NCBI GenBank assembly: GCA_019753235.1
Contig: JAIELF010000025.1
Location: forward strand, 1 to 64,000
Source: a bacterium
GTDB lineage: Bacteria > Planctomycetota > Planctomycetia > Kolteriales > Kolteriaceae
Direction of reading: 5' to 3'
DNA: 64,000 bases
Each line of letters begins with the position of its first letter. Position 1 is the first letter of the stretch. The notes under the pieces were generated by a model. The model did no database searches, was not told the DNA's origin, and saw only the letters and a list, made by a program, of their open reading frames with translations. This document shows positions 52,142 through 60,751 of the stretch, one piece after another. The position numbers were made by a program, and so were the translations under genes.

Positions 52142-53664
52142 TCGAGGACCTCGGCCGGTGCGGTCTGGGTCTCTGGAACGCCTCTTTTTTTGCCGAACAT
52201 CGTCGAGGTAAAGAATTCGATATCCGCCGGCATGAGCAGGATCGCCCCCAGAATCCAAGCGATCCCCGCGACCGCCAAACCCAATCCCAAATGGACGATC
52301 GGCCAGAGGCCCGGCGCCAGCCAGATATTGACAGGGAACAAGGCCACACAAACCCCCAAATTGACCGCGAATGGGCGCCAGAACGCCCGGATCCAACCGC
52401 GAAGATCGAGCCCGGTTCTTTCCACGTTCGAGTACCAAAGCATCACCGCCTCGAAGATGCACGCCAGGGTGGAAGTGATGGTGATCCCCATCAAACCGTA
52501 CCAAGCACCGAAAATCGTCAGTAAGATCGAGACGATTGCCGTCCGAATTTGATTCTTCGTCAGTACCGCCGACAGTCCTGACGCGATCAACCAATGTCGA
52601 AGCGTTTGCCGCATCATCAAGGCAGCCCCGCCCAGCGCTATCCACGGGGCAACCGAGGCAACGTCAGCCCACTGCGGGCCGTAAATCGATAGCACCAGCG
52701 GGTTGGCCAGCATCAAGATCACGACCGTGACGCCCAGGCCCGCAAGATAGATGACACTAGTCACCTTCACCAAGCCGTCGCGCATACGATCGACCTGGTG
52801 CTCGATCTTCGCAAATGAGGAGACCGCCATTCCCCCGCCCAGCACCGAACCGAGGAGTGAATCGGGCCACTTCCCCACGACATACGCGATCCGAAAGATG
52901 CCGACCTCTGAATTGGGAACGATCCTAGCCAGGACCGCCGTGCTAAAGCTTTCGGTAAACCATCCGAGAAACTGCGTCGCGGTAAGGTTCCCACCAAAAT
53001 GAAGCAAATGGCCGACCCGGTCGCGATCCAGCATCACCGCCGGGCGCCACGAGACCAAAGGGAACAGAAAGACCGCTGCGGAAGCGGTCGTGGCCAACAC
53101 ATTCGCGATCAGCGCCCACGCCCCCCAACCGGCAAAGGCGGCCCACCAGCCAATCAACACGCCGAAGATAACACTGGCCACGCGAGTGAAAGCAACCTGC
53201 TTCATCCGAAAATCGCGCACGAGGAGCGCTTCTTGAATCGTCGGCAAGGCGTCGAGAATATACGCGGTCCCAAGGGTCATCAACATCGGGACCAGAATGT
53301 CTCGATTGAAAAACCAAGCGAACGGAATGGCAATGAAGCCGAGCACCGCGTAGAGAAAAACGCCGACCGAAAGTCGAACCCAAAAGCATGTGTTGATGAA
53401 CGCAGGCGTAGCATCGCGCGATCGGATGATCGCCTCCTGAACGCCGAGATCTCGAAGCATACCAACGAGGCTGTACGCCACGTTGGCAATGGCAACTAGG
53501 CCGAAATCCCCTTTCGCCACCATGCGTGCCATGATCGCCAACGAGACGATATTCAGCAGCCGCTCCGCAATACTGCCGACGAGTTTCCATTTGACGCCAG
53601 AACCGGCTCGACGAAGGCCCCCCGACGGCGCCGCTGCTTCAGCCGTGGAAGCTTCCGTGGACAA
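52132..53664 (-). CDS. Wzx-type lipid-linked oligosaccharide flippase
   Basis: This is a 510-residue membrane protein of the MATE/MVF superfamily with 12-14 predicted spans. The N-terminus KWKLVGSIAERLLNIVSLAIMARMV, the VAIANVAYSLVGMLRDLGVQEAII stretch, and GWWAAFAGWGAWALIANVLA fit Wzx/RfbX and WzxC-like flippases. It translocates undecaprenyl-linked repeat units. The start is TTG at 53664 with GAGGAG upstream; a TGA stop two codons before it rules out longer forms. It converges with the GT-A-like gene. No Wzy polymerase is adjacent. Confidence 0.9.
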   Translation of the reverse strand: MSTEASTAEAAAPSGGLRRAGSGVKWKLVGSIAERLLNIVSLAIMARMVAKGDFGLVAIANVAYSLVGMLRDLGVQEAIIRSRDATPAFINTCFWVRLSVGVFLYAVLGFIAIPFAWFFNRDILVPMLMTLGTAYILDALPTIQEALLVRDFRMKQVAFTRVASVIFGVLIGWWAAFAGWGAWALIANVLATTASAAVFLFPLVSWRPAVMLDRDRVGHLLHFGGNLTATQFLGWFTESFSTAVLARIVPNSEVGIFRIAYVVGKWPDSLLGSVLGGGMAVSSFAKIEHQVDRMRDGLVKVTSVIYLAGLGVTVVILMLANPLVLSIYGPQWADVASVAPWIALGGAALMMRQTLRHWLIASGLSAVLTKNQIRTAIVSILLTIFGAWYGLMGITITSTLACIFEAVMLWYSNVERTGLDLRGWIRAFWRPFAVNLGVCVALFPVNIWLAPGLWPIVHLGLGLAVAGIAWILGAILLMPADIEFFTSTMFGKKRGVPETQTAPAEVLDQG

Positions 53665-54217
53665 TGCCGATCAACTCCTCGACCCCGAGGCCCCCGCCCG
53701 TTGAATTCGTTCTCGGCCCCATGGGATTCGAAAAATCCCGCCGACGCCCCCCTGGGGCCAGATCCAAAATGGTCCCCAAACCTCTCGATATCTTACGTTT
53801 GAAACGGCCTGCCACGCGATTCAATATCCGGCGCTTACAGAATTCGCGCCGCTTGCCTGTAGAAAGTCAAGCCCCCGCTCGCCGATCCCCCGTTAAAACC
53901 GACTCCTGCTTAGGGGCGTCAACCGGAAACACAAGATCACCGGCCTGGACGGAAGATGATGAAGACGTTCGATGCCGCGAAGCGATTGTTCCAAGCAATG
54001 CGACCCTAGATCTCGGCAAGATCCGGATGAGCCAGAGGCGAAACATGGCCCCGCATCGTTCGTCCATCCTGGGTACAGGGTCTGAAGGGTCTTTCAGGAG
54101 TTCCGCGAAGACTTCGTCCGTTGCCGGATGGATAGGGGGGCTAGGATTGTCGGGCGACGGAAGAATTGGCCTATTCGTAGGCTTGGATCAGCCATGACTT
54201 TTCCCGCGCGAACTTTG
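53665..54217. other. Intergenic region between flippase and second Gmd-like gene
   Basis: No supported gene lies in 553 bases. Nested inverted repeats lie at 53715-53759: GGCCCC/GGGGCC outside and GGGATT/AATCCC inside. The flippase promoter should lie here. Short frames in this stretch have no recognisable product. Confidence 0.5.
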
Positions 54218-55198
54218 CTAAGTTCCCTTGGTACGGGAGAGGCGAGCGTAGTCCCGATCGACCATCATTTCGATCAAGTCGCGAAACCCCACTTCGGGCT
54301 TCCAATTCAACACGGTCCGCGCTCGCGAGGCGTCGGCACACAGTACAGTTCCCGTTTCCACCCTCACGAGATCCTGGCGAACGCGAATCGAGCGGGAAGG
54401 ATCGAGGCCCAAGCGAGAGAAGGCGATCTCCACCAATTCTTGCACCGTGTGCGTGATTCCTGTTCCAAAGACATAATCGAGCGGCTCGCTCGGCTGCAGA
54501 GCAAGCCACATTCCGCGGACGTAATCTCCCGCAAAACCCCAGTCGCGCGAGGAATCGAGATTCCCCAGTTCCAGCGATTCCAGCATCCCAAGCTTGATCC
54601 GGGCCGCGGCATCCGTTGTCTTTCGGGTCACAAACTCGATCCCGCGGTAGGGAGATTCGTGATTAAAAAGGATCCCCGTCACGCAATACATGCCGTAATG
54701 GCGACGATAGTTTTCCGTGATGCATTGAGCATAAACCTTCGCGCTGCCGTAAGGGTTCAGCGGAGAGAACGGCGTCTGTTCGTTTTGCGGCGACGTCTTG
54801 GAACCAGCGAAAACTTCACTGGAAGATGCCTGGAAGTAACGGGTTTTTTTCACCAAGCCCGCGGTCCGAATCGCTTCAAGAATTCCGATGACCGCCGCCG
54901 CGGTGTACTCCATGGTCAAGACCGGGTGGGTCCAACTTGCCGGGATAAAACTCTGGGCGGCAAGATTGTAGATTTCGTCAGGCTCTACCTGTTGGACGGC
55001 CGAGAAAATCGAGTGATGATCGAGAACGTCCGCCTGATGAAAGGTCAAGGCGTGCCTCATGGACGCGAATCGCTCCGACGATTCGACCCGCGGCCGGCGT
55101 ACCACGCCGTGAACCTCGTATCCTTTCCGAAGAAGGAGCTCGGCAAGATAAGGGCCATCCTGACCCGTCATCCCAAAGATCATTGCTCGTCGGGACAT
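54218..55198 (-). CDS. GDP-mannose 4,6-dehydratase family protein (divergent paralogue)
   Basis: This is a 326-residue extended SDR; an alternative start at 55216 adds six residues. Motifs are FGMTGQDGPYLAELLLRKGY at the N-terminus, YNLAAQSFIPASW, the catalytic SSSEVFAGS, PYGSAKVYA (YxxxK) and FNHESPYRGIEFVTRK. RDWGFAGDYVRGMW closes the active site. Sequence is clearly Gmd-like but departs from the 40301 copy at the substrate-recognition loop (VRRPRVESSERF versus [12 protein letters not shown]). The substrate could be GDP-mannose or a related nucleotide sugar. It is divergent from a glycosyltransferase gene and may have a structured leader. Confidence 0.87.
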   Translation of the reverse strand: MSRRAMIFGMTGQDGPYLAELLLRKGYEVHGVVRRPRVESSERFASMRHALTFHQADVLDHHSIFSAVQQVEPDEIYNLAAQSFIPASWTHPVLTMEYTAAAVIGILEAIRTAGLVKKTRYFQASSSEVFAGSKTSPQNEQTPFSPLNPYGSAKVYAQCITENYRRHYGMYCVTGILFNHESPYRGIEFVTRKTTDAAARIKLGMLESLELGNLDSSRDWGFAGDYVRGMWLALQPSEPLDYVFGTGITHTVQELVEIAFSRLGLDPSRSIRVRQDLVRVETGTVLCADASRARTVLNWKPEVGFRDLIEMMVDRDYARLSRTKGT

Positions 55199-55233
55199 CT
55201 CGTCATGCCCTAGCATTTTTAGATTGATATCGG

Positions 55234-55319
55234 CTTCCGAGGCGTCGGAAGTTTCACCTCGAAAGGCATCACCAAGTCTGAAAACGACCGCCGAGACTGG
55301 TTCGAAGTAAGGCTTCGAA
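55234..55319 (-). promoter_or_regulatory. Two hairpins in the leader of the second Gmd-like gene
   Basis: CTTCCGA/TCGGAAG (55234-55240, 55245-55251) and TTCGAAG/CTTCGAA (55301-55307, 55313-55319) are perfect 7-base stems with 4- and 5-base loops. Both lie between a TATAAT hexamer (leftward, 55373-55378) and the start at 55198, so they would be in the mRNA leader. Confidence 0.45.
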
Positions 55320-55372
55320 TCCGACCACTCGCGAAACGGCCCCTCTCTTCCTGGCTGCCGACCTAGGGGGAG

Positions 55373-55378
55373 ATTATA
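55373..55378 (-). promoter_or_regulatory. Candidate -10 element of the second Gmd-like gene
   Basis: Reading leftward this is TATAAT. A weak -35 (TTGTTT-like, 55398-55403) lies 19 bases upstream. It is the best sigma-70-like site seen in this divergent region, but the spacing is not ideal. Confidence 0.35.
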
Positions 55379-55470
55379 TCATCCTCTCGCGGGGAATAAA
55401 CAAACCCGAATGCAGCCGACTGGGTTGGTCGGCCTGGGCAACAATTGGAATCCCCTCGGCCAAGGTCTGC

Positions 55471-56712
55471 ATGTCGGCAAACCCTTTCTCGCGAATCCTG
55501 GTCGCTCAGATGGGTGCCCGGCGCCACTATGCGATCCCGCGGATCTTTCATCAGGCCGGCATACTCGGGGCATTGCACACCGATATCTGTGCCGTCAAGG
55601 GATGGCCTTGGCTACTCGATCGATTGATTCCCCATCGACTTCGAACCACAGGAATGCGCCGCCTGTTCGGGCGCGTTCCGGCCGGCATCCCAACTTCGCT
55701 GATCCGAACCGAGTCGGCCATCGGATGGAACTACGCGATGGATCGAAGAAGATGCAGGAGCCGAACGGAAGTAACTGCATGCCACCTGTCGGCGGTTCAG
55801 GCCTGGGGAAAGCGAATCGTCGAGCGAGGGATGAAACCCTTCACCAGCGTTTACGCTTTCAACACCGACGGCAAGGAGGTTCTCGAAGCCGCCTTTCACT
55901 CGGGGTTGGTTGGATTTCTAGACCAGACCATTCCCGCCCGCGAAACCATTGTGCGGATGTTTCAATCCGAACGGGAGCGTTACCCTGATCTCGTCGGCCC
56001 TGAAACGCTTGACCAGCGGTGGCAAGATTTGGCCGCTCGCGAGAAAAGCGAATGGAGCCACGCCACGAAGATCTTCTGCGGATCCCCCTACGTTCGGCAA
56101 ACGATTGGTGAAGTTGGCGGCCCGATCGAGAAAGCCGTCATCGTCCCTACGGGCGTCTCCTCTCCCCCTCAAGGCCGAGTTTCCGGTGGCGATAGAAAAA
56201 ATGGGAAGACGAAGGTTCTGTTCGTGGGCGAGGTCGGCGTTCGCAAGGGGGCTCACTATCTGATCGAGGCGGCATCACATCTGGGGGACGATTTCGAGTT
56301 TCGCCTATGTGGCGGGATCAACTTGCCCGAGTCCTACATCAAAAACGTCCCGCCGCAGGTACAAGTGATGGGCGCGATTCCGCGATCGGAAATTGCCAAG
56401 CAATATGATTGGGCAGATGTCTTCTGCCTGCCATCTCTGCTGGAGGGCTCCGCGGCCGTGACCTACGAGGCAATGGCCGTCGGCTTGCCGATCGTCACGA
56501 CGCCGAACTCAGGAAGCCTGGTCCGGGATGGTCAAGATGGGTTTCTTGTCGAGGCCCGAGACTGGAAGGCACTCGCCCATGGCCTGCGGCGCGTCCGACA
56601 GGGCGAACTTCCCATCGACGTCGCCATTCCCGTCGACCGCCCAGGGGGCCCCCCGTCTTTCACCCTCGAAGCGTACCAGGAACGACTCTTGAACCAGATT
56701 CAAGGGGTTTGA
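55471..56712 (+). CDS. Glycosyltransferase family 4 (tandem paralogue 1)
   Basis: This is a 413-residue GT-B enzyme. The N-terminus ILVAQMGARRHYAIPRIFHQAGILGALHTD is shared almost residue for residue with the next gene. The donor domain carries VLFVGEVGVRKGAHYLIEAA and the LEGSAAVTYEAMAVGLPIVTTP block (E-x7-E region). There are no transmembrane segments. It belongs to the exopolysaccharide locus, and the donor is unknown. The pair with 57132 looks like a duplication with divergence at the acceptor-binding N-terminal domain. It is divergent from the second Gmd-like gene. Confidence 0.88.
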   Translation: MSANPFSRILVAQMGARRHYAIPRIFHQAGILGALHTDICAVKGWPWLLDRLIPHRLRTTGMRRLFGRVPAGIPTSLIRTESAIGWNYAMDRRRCRSRTEVTACHLSAVQAWGKRIVERGMKPFTSVYAFNTDGKEVLEAAFHSGLVGFLDQTIPARETIVRMFQSERERYPDLVGPETLDQRWQDLAAREKSEWSHATKIFCGSPYVRQTIGEVGGPIEKAVIVPTGVSSPPQGRVSGGDRKNGKTKVLFVGEVGVRKGAHYLIEAASHLGDDFEFRLCGGINLPESYIKNVPPQVQVMGAIPRSEIAKQYDWADVFCLPSLLEGSAAVTYEAMAVGLPIVTTPNSGSLVRDGQDGFLVEARDWKALAHGLRRVRQGELPIDVAIPVDRPGGPPSFTLEAYQERLLNQIQGV

Positions 56713-57131
56713 GGGGTAGGTCCAATCAAAGCGGAACCAGGCTGATCTGGGGCTGATCTGGTACGAAAGGATTGGATTTTTCGTGACTTCAAGGATACAA
56801 GGTAGTAACTTTGACGATTACAGAACGTTAATGTTCTGGCCCTTGAGAATCTTCATGTCGTGCAAAGACGATATTTGCGTCCGGAATAGGCGGCTGGGCG
56901 CAGCGGGGCTGGGTAAGAAAAGGAATCAGTGGAGAAGCCCGTTCTTCCTCTTTTTTTTGAGACGAGAAGTTCCCCTTCGTGGGGAAGTCGCCCTCAATGT
57001 CTTGTACCCCGATGGGACACGCCTTTGATCGTTCGCACAGTCGAGGAGATGCGACAGTGCTCGACACATCCACGGTCTCGTTCGTTGCCGACACGTCCGG
57101 CAAAGAACGAATCGCGTCTGGGAACAACTCG
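56713..57131. other. Intergenic region between the two paralogous glycosyltransferases
   Basis: There is no supported gene in 419 bases. A TTCCCC/GGGGAA hairpin (56970-56986) follows a run of eight T. The frame of the next gene is open to 56979, but the extra 51 residues do not match the paralogue's N-terminus, so the start is placed at 57132. Confidence 0.5.
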
Positions 57132-58379
57132 ATGATGCTCGGCCGACATCCCAACAAAATGTTGGTGGCGCAGATTGGTGCTCGAATGCACTACGCGGTG
57201 CCGAGAATCCTGCACGAAGCGGGCATGCTCGGCGTGCTTCACACCGATGTGGTCGCGACGATGGGTTGGCCTGCATTGCTCGCGCGAATGATTCCAGGAA
57301 GCAAAAATCTCGGCGGCGTTCGCCGGCTCCTGGCTCGAGTGCCGCAGGGGATTCCCAACTCGAAGATCCGCACCCAAAACAAGCTTGGCGTCTCGTTTGC
57401 CATCCGAAATCAATACTGTCGAACGATCACCGAGGCCGAGGCCGTCCACCTGCAAGTAACGAAGAAGTTTGGCCGAACCATCGTGAAGTCTGGAATGGAA
57501 GACTTCGACGGCGTTTATGTCTTTTCTGGGGACGGGGTCGAGATTCTTGAAGAAGCGAAGCGTCTGGGTCAGAAACGAATTGTCGAACAGGTGATCGCTC
57601 CGATGGAGATCGTCTATTCGACGTACGCGGGCGAGCATGAACGCTACCCCGACATGGTCGGCAAAGAATACCTGAATCAACACTGGACGGAGATTCGAGA
57701 TCGCGAATGCCGGGAGTGGGAGTTGGCCGACGTCGTGGTGTGTGGGTCGACCTTTGTTCAAGATTGCATTCAACAGGTAGGCGGCCCCGTCGAGAAAACG
57801 GTTGTCGTCAATTATGGCGTTGGTGGCCCCGTCCTTCCTTCTCGTACGGTCCCCAATCGCCCGGGCCGAAAAACGCGAGTGGTTTTCGTGGGAGAAGTAG
57901 GCTTCCGAAAAGGGGCCCATTACCTTCTCGAGGCAGCACGCGAATTGACCGAAGATTTCGAGTTCCGTTTCTGCGGCGGTGTTTCGCTTCCGGAGCGATT
58001 CCTTTCAAGGATTCCCTCCAATGTAAAACTCATGGGAATCGTTCCGCGATCCGAAGTGGGTCAACAATATGCATGGGCCGATATTTTTTGTCTCCCCTCG
58101 CTGGTCGAAGGGTCGGCCACGGTCACCTACGAAGCCATGGCCGCGGGCTTGCCGGTCGTCACCACGCCGCAATCGGGCAGCATTGTTCGCGATGGAATCG
58201 ATGGCTTCCTCATTCCGCCCGGTCAAGTCGAGGCGATTACCGACGGACTGATGCGGTGTCGGCGTGGCGATCTTCCACTCCACTGGGAACCAATTCGCGA
58301 CCGCGTCGATGGTCCCGCATCATTCACGCTCGACGCCTACCGAGAACGGTTGCTCCGATTGGTTCAGTCCGAAGTCTAA
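57132..58379 (+). CDS. Glycosyltransferase family 4 (tandem paralogue 2)
   Basis: This is 415 residues from ATG 57132. It opens MMLGRHPNKMLVAQIGARMHYAVPRILHEAG, aligned with paralogue 1 from its residue 8. The donor domain has VVFVGEVGFRKGAHYLLEAAREL, FEFRFCGGVSLPERFL and LVEGSATVTYEAMAAGLPVVTTPQSGSIVRDG. High similarity to the upstream gene along the whole length indicates tandem duplication. It is probably a second sugar-adding step in the same glycan, or the same step on another acceptor. The hydrolase gene follows, 190 bases on. Confidence 0.87.
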   Translation: MMLGRHPNKMLVAQIGARMHYAVPRILHEAGMLGVLHTDVVATMGWPALLARMIPGSKNLGGVRRLLARVPQGIPNSKIRTQNKLGVSFAIRNQYCRTITEAEAVHLQVTKKFGRTIVKSGMEDFDGVYVFSGDGVEILEEAKRLGQKRIVEQVIAPMEIVYSTYAGEHERYPDMVGKEYLNQHWTEIRDRECREWELADVVVCGSTFVQDCIQQVGGPVEKTVVVNYGVGGPVLPSRTVPNRPGRKTRVVFVGEVGFRKGAHYLLEAARELTEDFEFRFCGGVSLPERFLSRIPSNVKLMGIVPRSEVGQQYAWADIFCLPSLVEGSATVTYEAMAAGLPVVTTPQSGSIVRDGIDGFLIPPGQVEAITDGLMRCRRGDLPLHWEPIRDRVDGPASFTLDAYRERLLRLVQSEV

Positions 58380-58569
58380 CCCTTGCTCGACCATCTGTTC
58401 GACGGAGATACCTTCACCGGGGGAACAGGCAAACCGCCTGTCCCCTTTTCCATTGCGAAGGATCACGCGATCTTTCCAATGCGGTCGGGCGAGAGCGCCA
58501 GGTCGCTTGCGACGAGTGTTTTCCTACCAAAACTTCGATGGATCCAAGCAGGCGCTGGTGAGGTTGAAT

Positions 58570-59520
58570 ATGCTCTGGGTTTTTCCCTGTCGACAGATGC
58601 GAACGATTCGCGTTCGCAACCCAATCGACGGCCGAATTCAACCAAGCTACGTCGGCCTGCCCACTTCTCCCAAGGGCAGTAGTTCCGCTCGGCCGATGAT
58701 CGTCTTCTTCCACAAATGGAGCTCTTCGTATCGCGAGTACGACATTGGTCTTGCCAAGGTCGCGCTGAAAGAGGGCTGGGTGTTCCTCTCGCCTCACTAT
58801 CGTGGCCGAAACAATCGCCCCGATGCCGGCGCCTCGGCCATCGCCCAACAAGACGTTTGCGTTGCCATTGATGAATGCGTCCGGCGCTTTGACGTCGACC
58901 CGAACAGAATTCATCTGGCCGGCCTATCGGGGGGTGGGCACATGGCGCTCGTGATGGCGGGTCGATTCCCTTCGCTCTTCGCGAGCGCAACGGTCTGGTC
59001 CCCCATCGGCGATTTGGCCGACTGGCACCGCTTTCACGTTCAACAGAAAACGTTTTACCCTTACTGGAAGGATGTAGAAGCCGTCACCGGCGGCCCCCCG
59101 GGGAGTTCGCCCTCGGTCGACATGCAGTATGCCGAGCGATCCCCCGTTCAATTTTTCTCGGCCGCAGAAAGACTCCCCGTCGACATCAATCACGGCATCC
59201 ATGACGGTCATCAAGGCCACACCATACCGATCAATCAAAGCATCCAGCTTTTCAATCGGATGGCCAAGCAAACGGGGACGCTGGAAGTTTCTCGCGACGA
59301 GATTCGCTACCTCCTCGACGCGGGCCAAAAGAGGACCATCGAACCGATCGACCACGTCGAGGATCCGTCGTACGGCACCAGGATCTATTTGCGACGACAG
59401 GCCGGCCGAACCCGTTTGACGATTTTCGAAGGGGCTCACGATATGATTGTCAGCGCGGCATACGCTTGGCTAAAGGATCGAGACCAGGACGTCGTGACGA
59501 GCTCGAACAATCTTCGCTAA
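58570..59520 (+). CDS. Alpha/beta hydrolase (prolyl-oligopeptidase-like)
   Basis: This is 316 residues from ATG 58570, with GTGAGG upstream; the long upstream open frame overlaps the glycosyltransferase end and lacks domain features. The fold shows FFHKWSSSYREYD (oxyanion strand), the nucleophile elbow GLSGGGHMA (GxSxG), GIHDGHQGHTIPI carrying the likely catalytic Asp, and His in FEGAHDMI. The segment DIGLAKVALKEGWVFLSPHYRG is typical of serine esterases and peptidases. No signal peptide is visible. Placed among glycosyltransferases, it may be a glycan esterase/deacetylase or a general peptidase (inference). Confidence 0.8.
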   Translation: MLWVFPCRQMRTIRVRNPIDGRIQPSYVGLPTSPKGSSSARPMIVFFHKWSSSYREYDIGLAKVALKEGWVFLSPHYRGRNNRPDAGASAIAQQDVCVAIDECVRRFDVDPNRIHLAGLSGGGHMALVMAGRFPSLFASATVWSPIGDLADWHRFHVQQKTFYPYWKDVEAVTGGPPGSSPSVDMQYAERSPVQFFSAAERLPVDINHGIHDGHQGHTIPINQSIQLFNRMAKQTGTLEVSRDEIRYLLDAGQKRTIEPIDHVEDPSYGTRIYLRRQAGRTRLTIFEGAHDMIVSAAYAWLKDRDQDVVTSSNNLR

Positions 59521-59538
59521 AGGCAAGCCTGAACGACG

Positions 59539-60723
59539 ATGGCTAATCAATCGAAAATATCGGTCACCGCGGACGACGTGCTGGCGATCTCCGCCTTCAA
59601 CGATGCGGGGGCTACCCACCATGAGACCGCGTGCCGATACCTGGCGGGGCAAGGACTTCGTGTTCGCTGGATCTGCGTGAATCCCGTTCGCTGGCCGAGC
59701 AGCGTCTGGCCAAGCGAAACGTTCATGGCCGACCCCCGACCACGTTCCTCAACCACGCTCGGCAAATTGGCTTGGCAAACGAGTTTGACCGCGCACATTG
59801 CTCGGTTAGCCTGGAATCATCAGGGTGTGATTTACGTCTGCGGATCGTACGCGACACCGGCCATCTACCCTTTGCTTCCGTTTCTGTCGGGCAAAACGAT
59901 CTTCTATCACACGCAAGATTACTTGGAGCCAAGTCATCATCCGGGCCGGTCACGTATTGAACGAGCGGTTTGCCGTCGCGCTCGGTTTGTCTTTGTCAAC
60001 GAAACGAACCGGGGGAGATTTCTGCAATCAAATTATGGTCTAAGCGAGACGCCGATCACGATCCCGACGGCACTCCCCCTGGACTGGCCGGTCGCCCGAC
60101 GATCGTCATCTCCTCGCCGATTCGGGCAAACCGTTATTGAAGAAGGGGCGATATCGCTGCTGCATCTGGGTGGGTATGCGACCAATCGTTGCACACCAAC
60201 ATTGCTAGAGGCACTCGGTCGATTGGGAGATCGATATCGCTTGATCTTCACCGGTAGCCCGCCCGGGAGTCCATCAGAGAAACAGATTACCGACCACGCG
60301 GGCCGACTGGGGATTCAGCGTCAAATCATTACTTTACCTTACTTGGCCTACGCGGATGTCTTTCAACTCATCGCTGATGCCGACCTAGGGATCTTGCTTT
60401 ACCCCAACGACGGCGTTGGGAACTTCTACCAGTCACCAGGCCGATTGACCGAGTTTGCCGCCAGCGGCATCCCCATCGTCACCAGTCGTTTTCCGGGACT
60501 AGAAAATCTTCTGTTCAAGCACTCGATTGGGACTTGTGCTGATCCTACATCACCCGACGATCTCGCGACGGCGATTCGGGCAGCAATCGAAGCACATCCT
60601 CCTTCGCCTGCCACCCATGAAAGGATTCGTTCGATCTTTCGTAAGGAACTGGCCTACGAGGTTCACGGCGAAAGGCTTCTGGCCCCGTTCCGCCAAGCTC
60701 TTTCAGAGAACAATGATCGCTGA
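59539..60723 (+). CDS. Glycosyltransferase family 4-like
   Basis: This is a 394-residue GT-B protein. The N-terminal domain contains LAISAFNDAGATHHETACRYLAGQGL and YHTQDYLEPSHHPGRS. The donor domain has ISLLHLGGYATNRCTPTLLEALGRL, LIFTGSPPGSPSE and the E-x7-E-type NFYQSPGRLTEFAASGIPIVTS. It is more distant from the two tandem paralogues. It begins 18 bases after the hydrolase stop, so it is in the same rightward unit, and converges with the epimerase-like gene at 60752 with only 28 bases between stops. Confidence 0.82.
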   Translation: MANQSKISVTADDVLAISAFNDAGATHHETACRYLAGQGLRVRWICVNPVRWPSSVWPSETFMADPRPRSSTTLGKLAWQTSLTAHIARLAWNHQGVIYVCGSYATPAIYPLLPFLSGKTIFYHTQDYLEPSHHPGRSRIERAVCRRARFVFVNETNRGRFLQSNYGLSETPITIPTALPLDWPVARRSSSPRRFGQTVIEEGAISLLHLGGYATNRCTPTLLEALGRLGDRYRLIFTGSPPGSPSEKQITDHAGRLGIQRQIITLPYLAYADVFQLIADADLGILLYPNDGVGNFYQSPGRLTEFAASGIPIVTSRFPGLENLLFKHSIGTCADPTSPDDLATAIRAAIEAHPPSPATHERIRSIFRKELAYEVHGERLLAPFRQALSENNDR

Positions 60724-60751
60724 AGAGCAAGCGAGAATTCGCCCGTCTTAC

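Noticed and set aside
53664-54197. 177-codon rightward frame between flippase and Gmd-like gene
   Set aside because: It is low-complexity, Pro/Arg/Ser-rich, without a domain or ribosome site, and its start abuts the flippase promoter.
55297-55330. tRNA-like TTCGAATCC (T-loop style) sequence
   Set aside because: No acceptor stem, anticodon stem or discriminator pairing could be built around it; the repeats fit a simple TTCGAAG/CTTCGAA hairpin.
56970-56986. TTCCCC/GGGGAA hairpin as terminator of paralogue 1
   Set aside because: The T-run precedes rather than follows the stem on the + strand, and the opposite strand has no matching gene.
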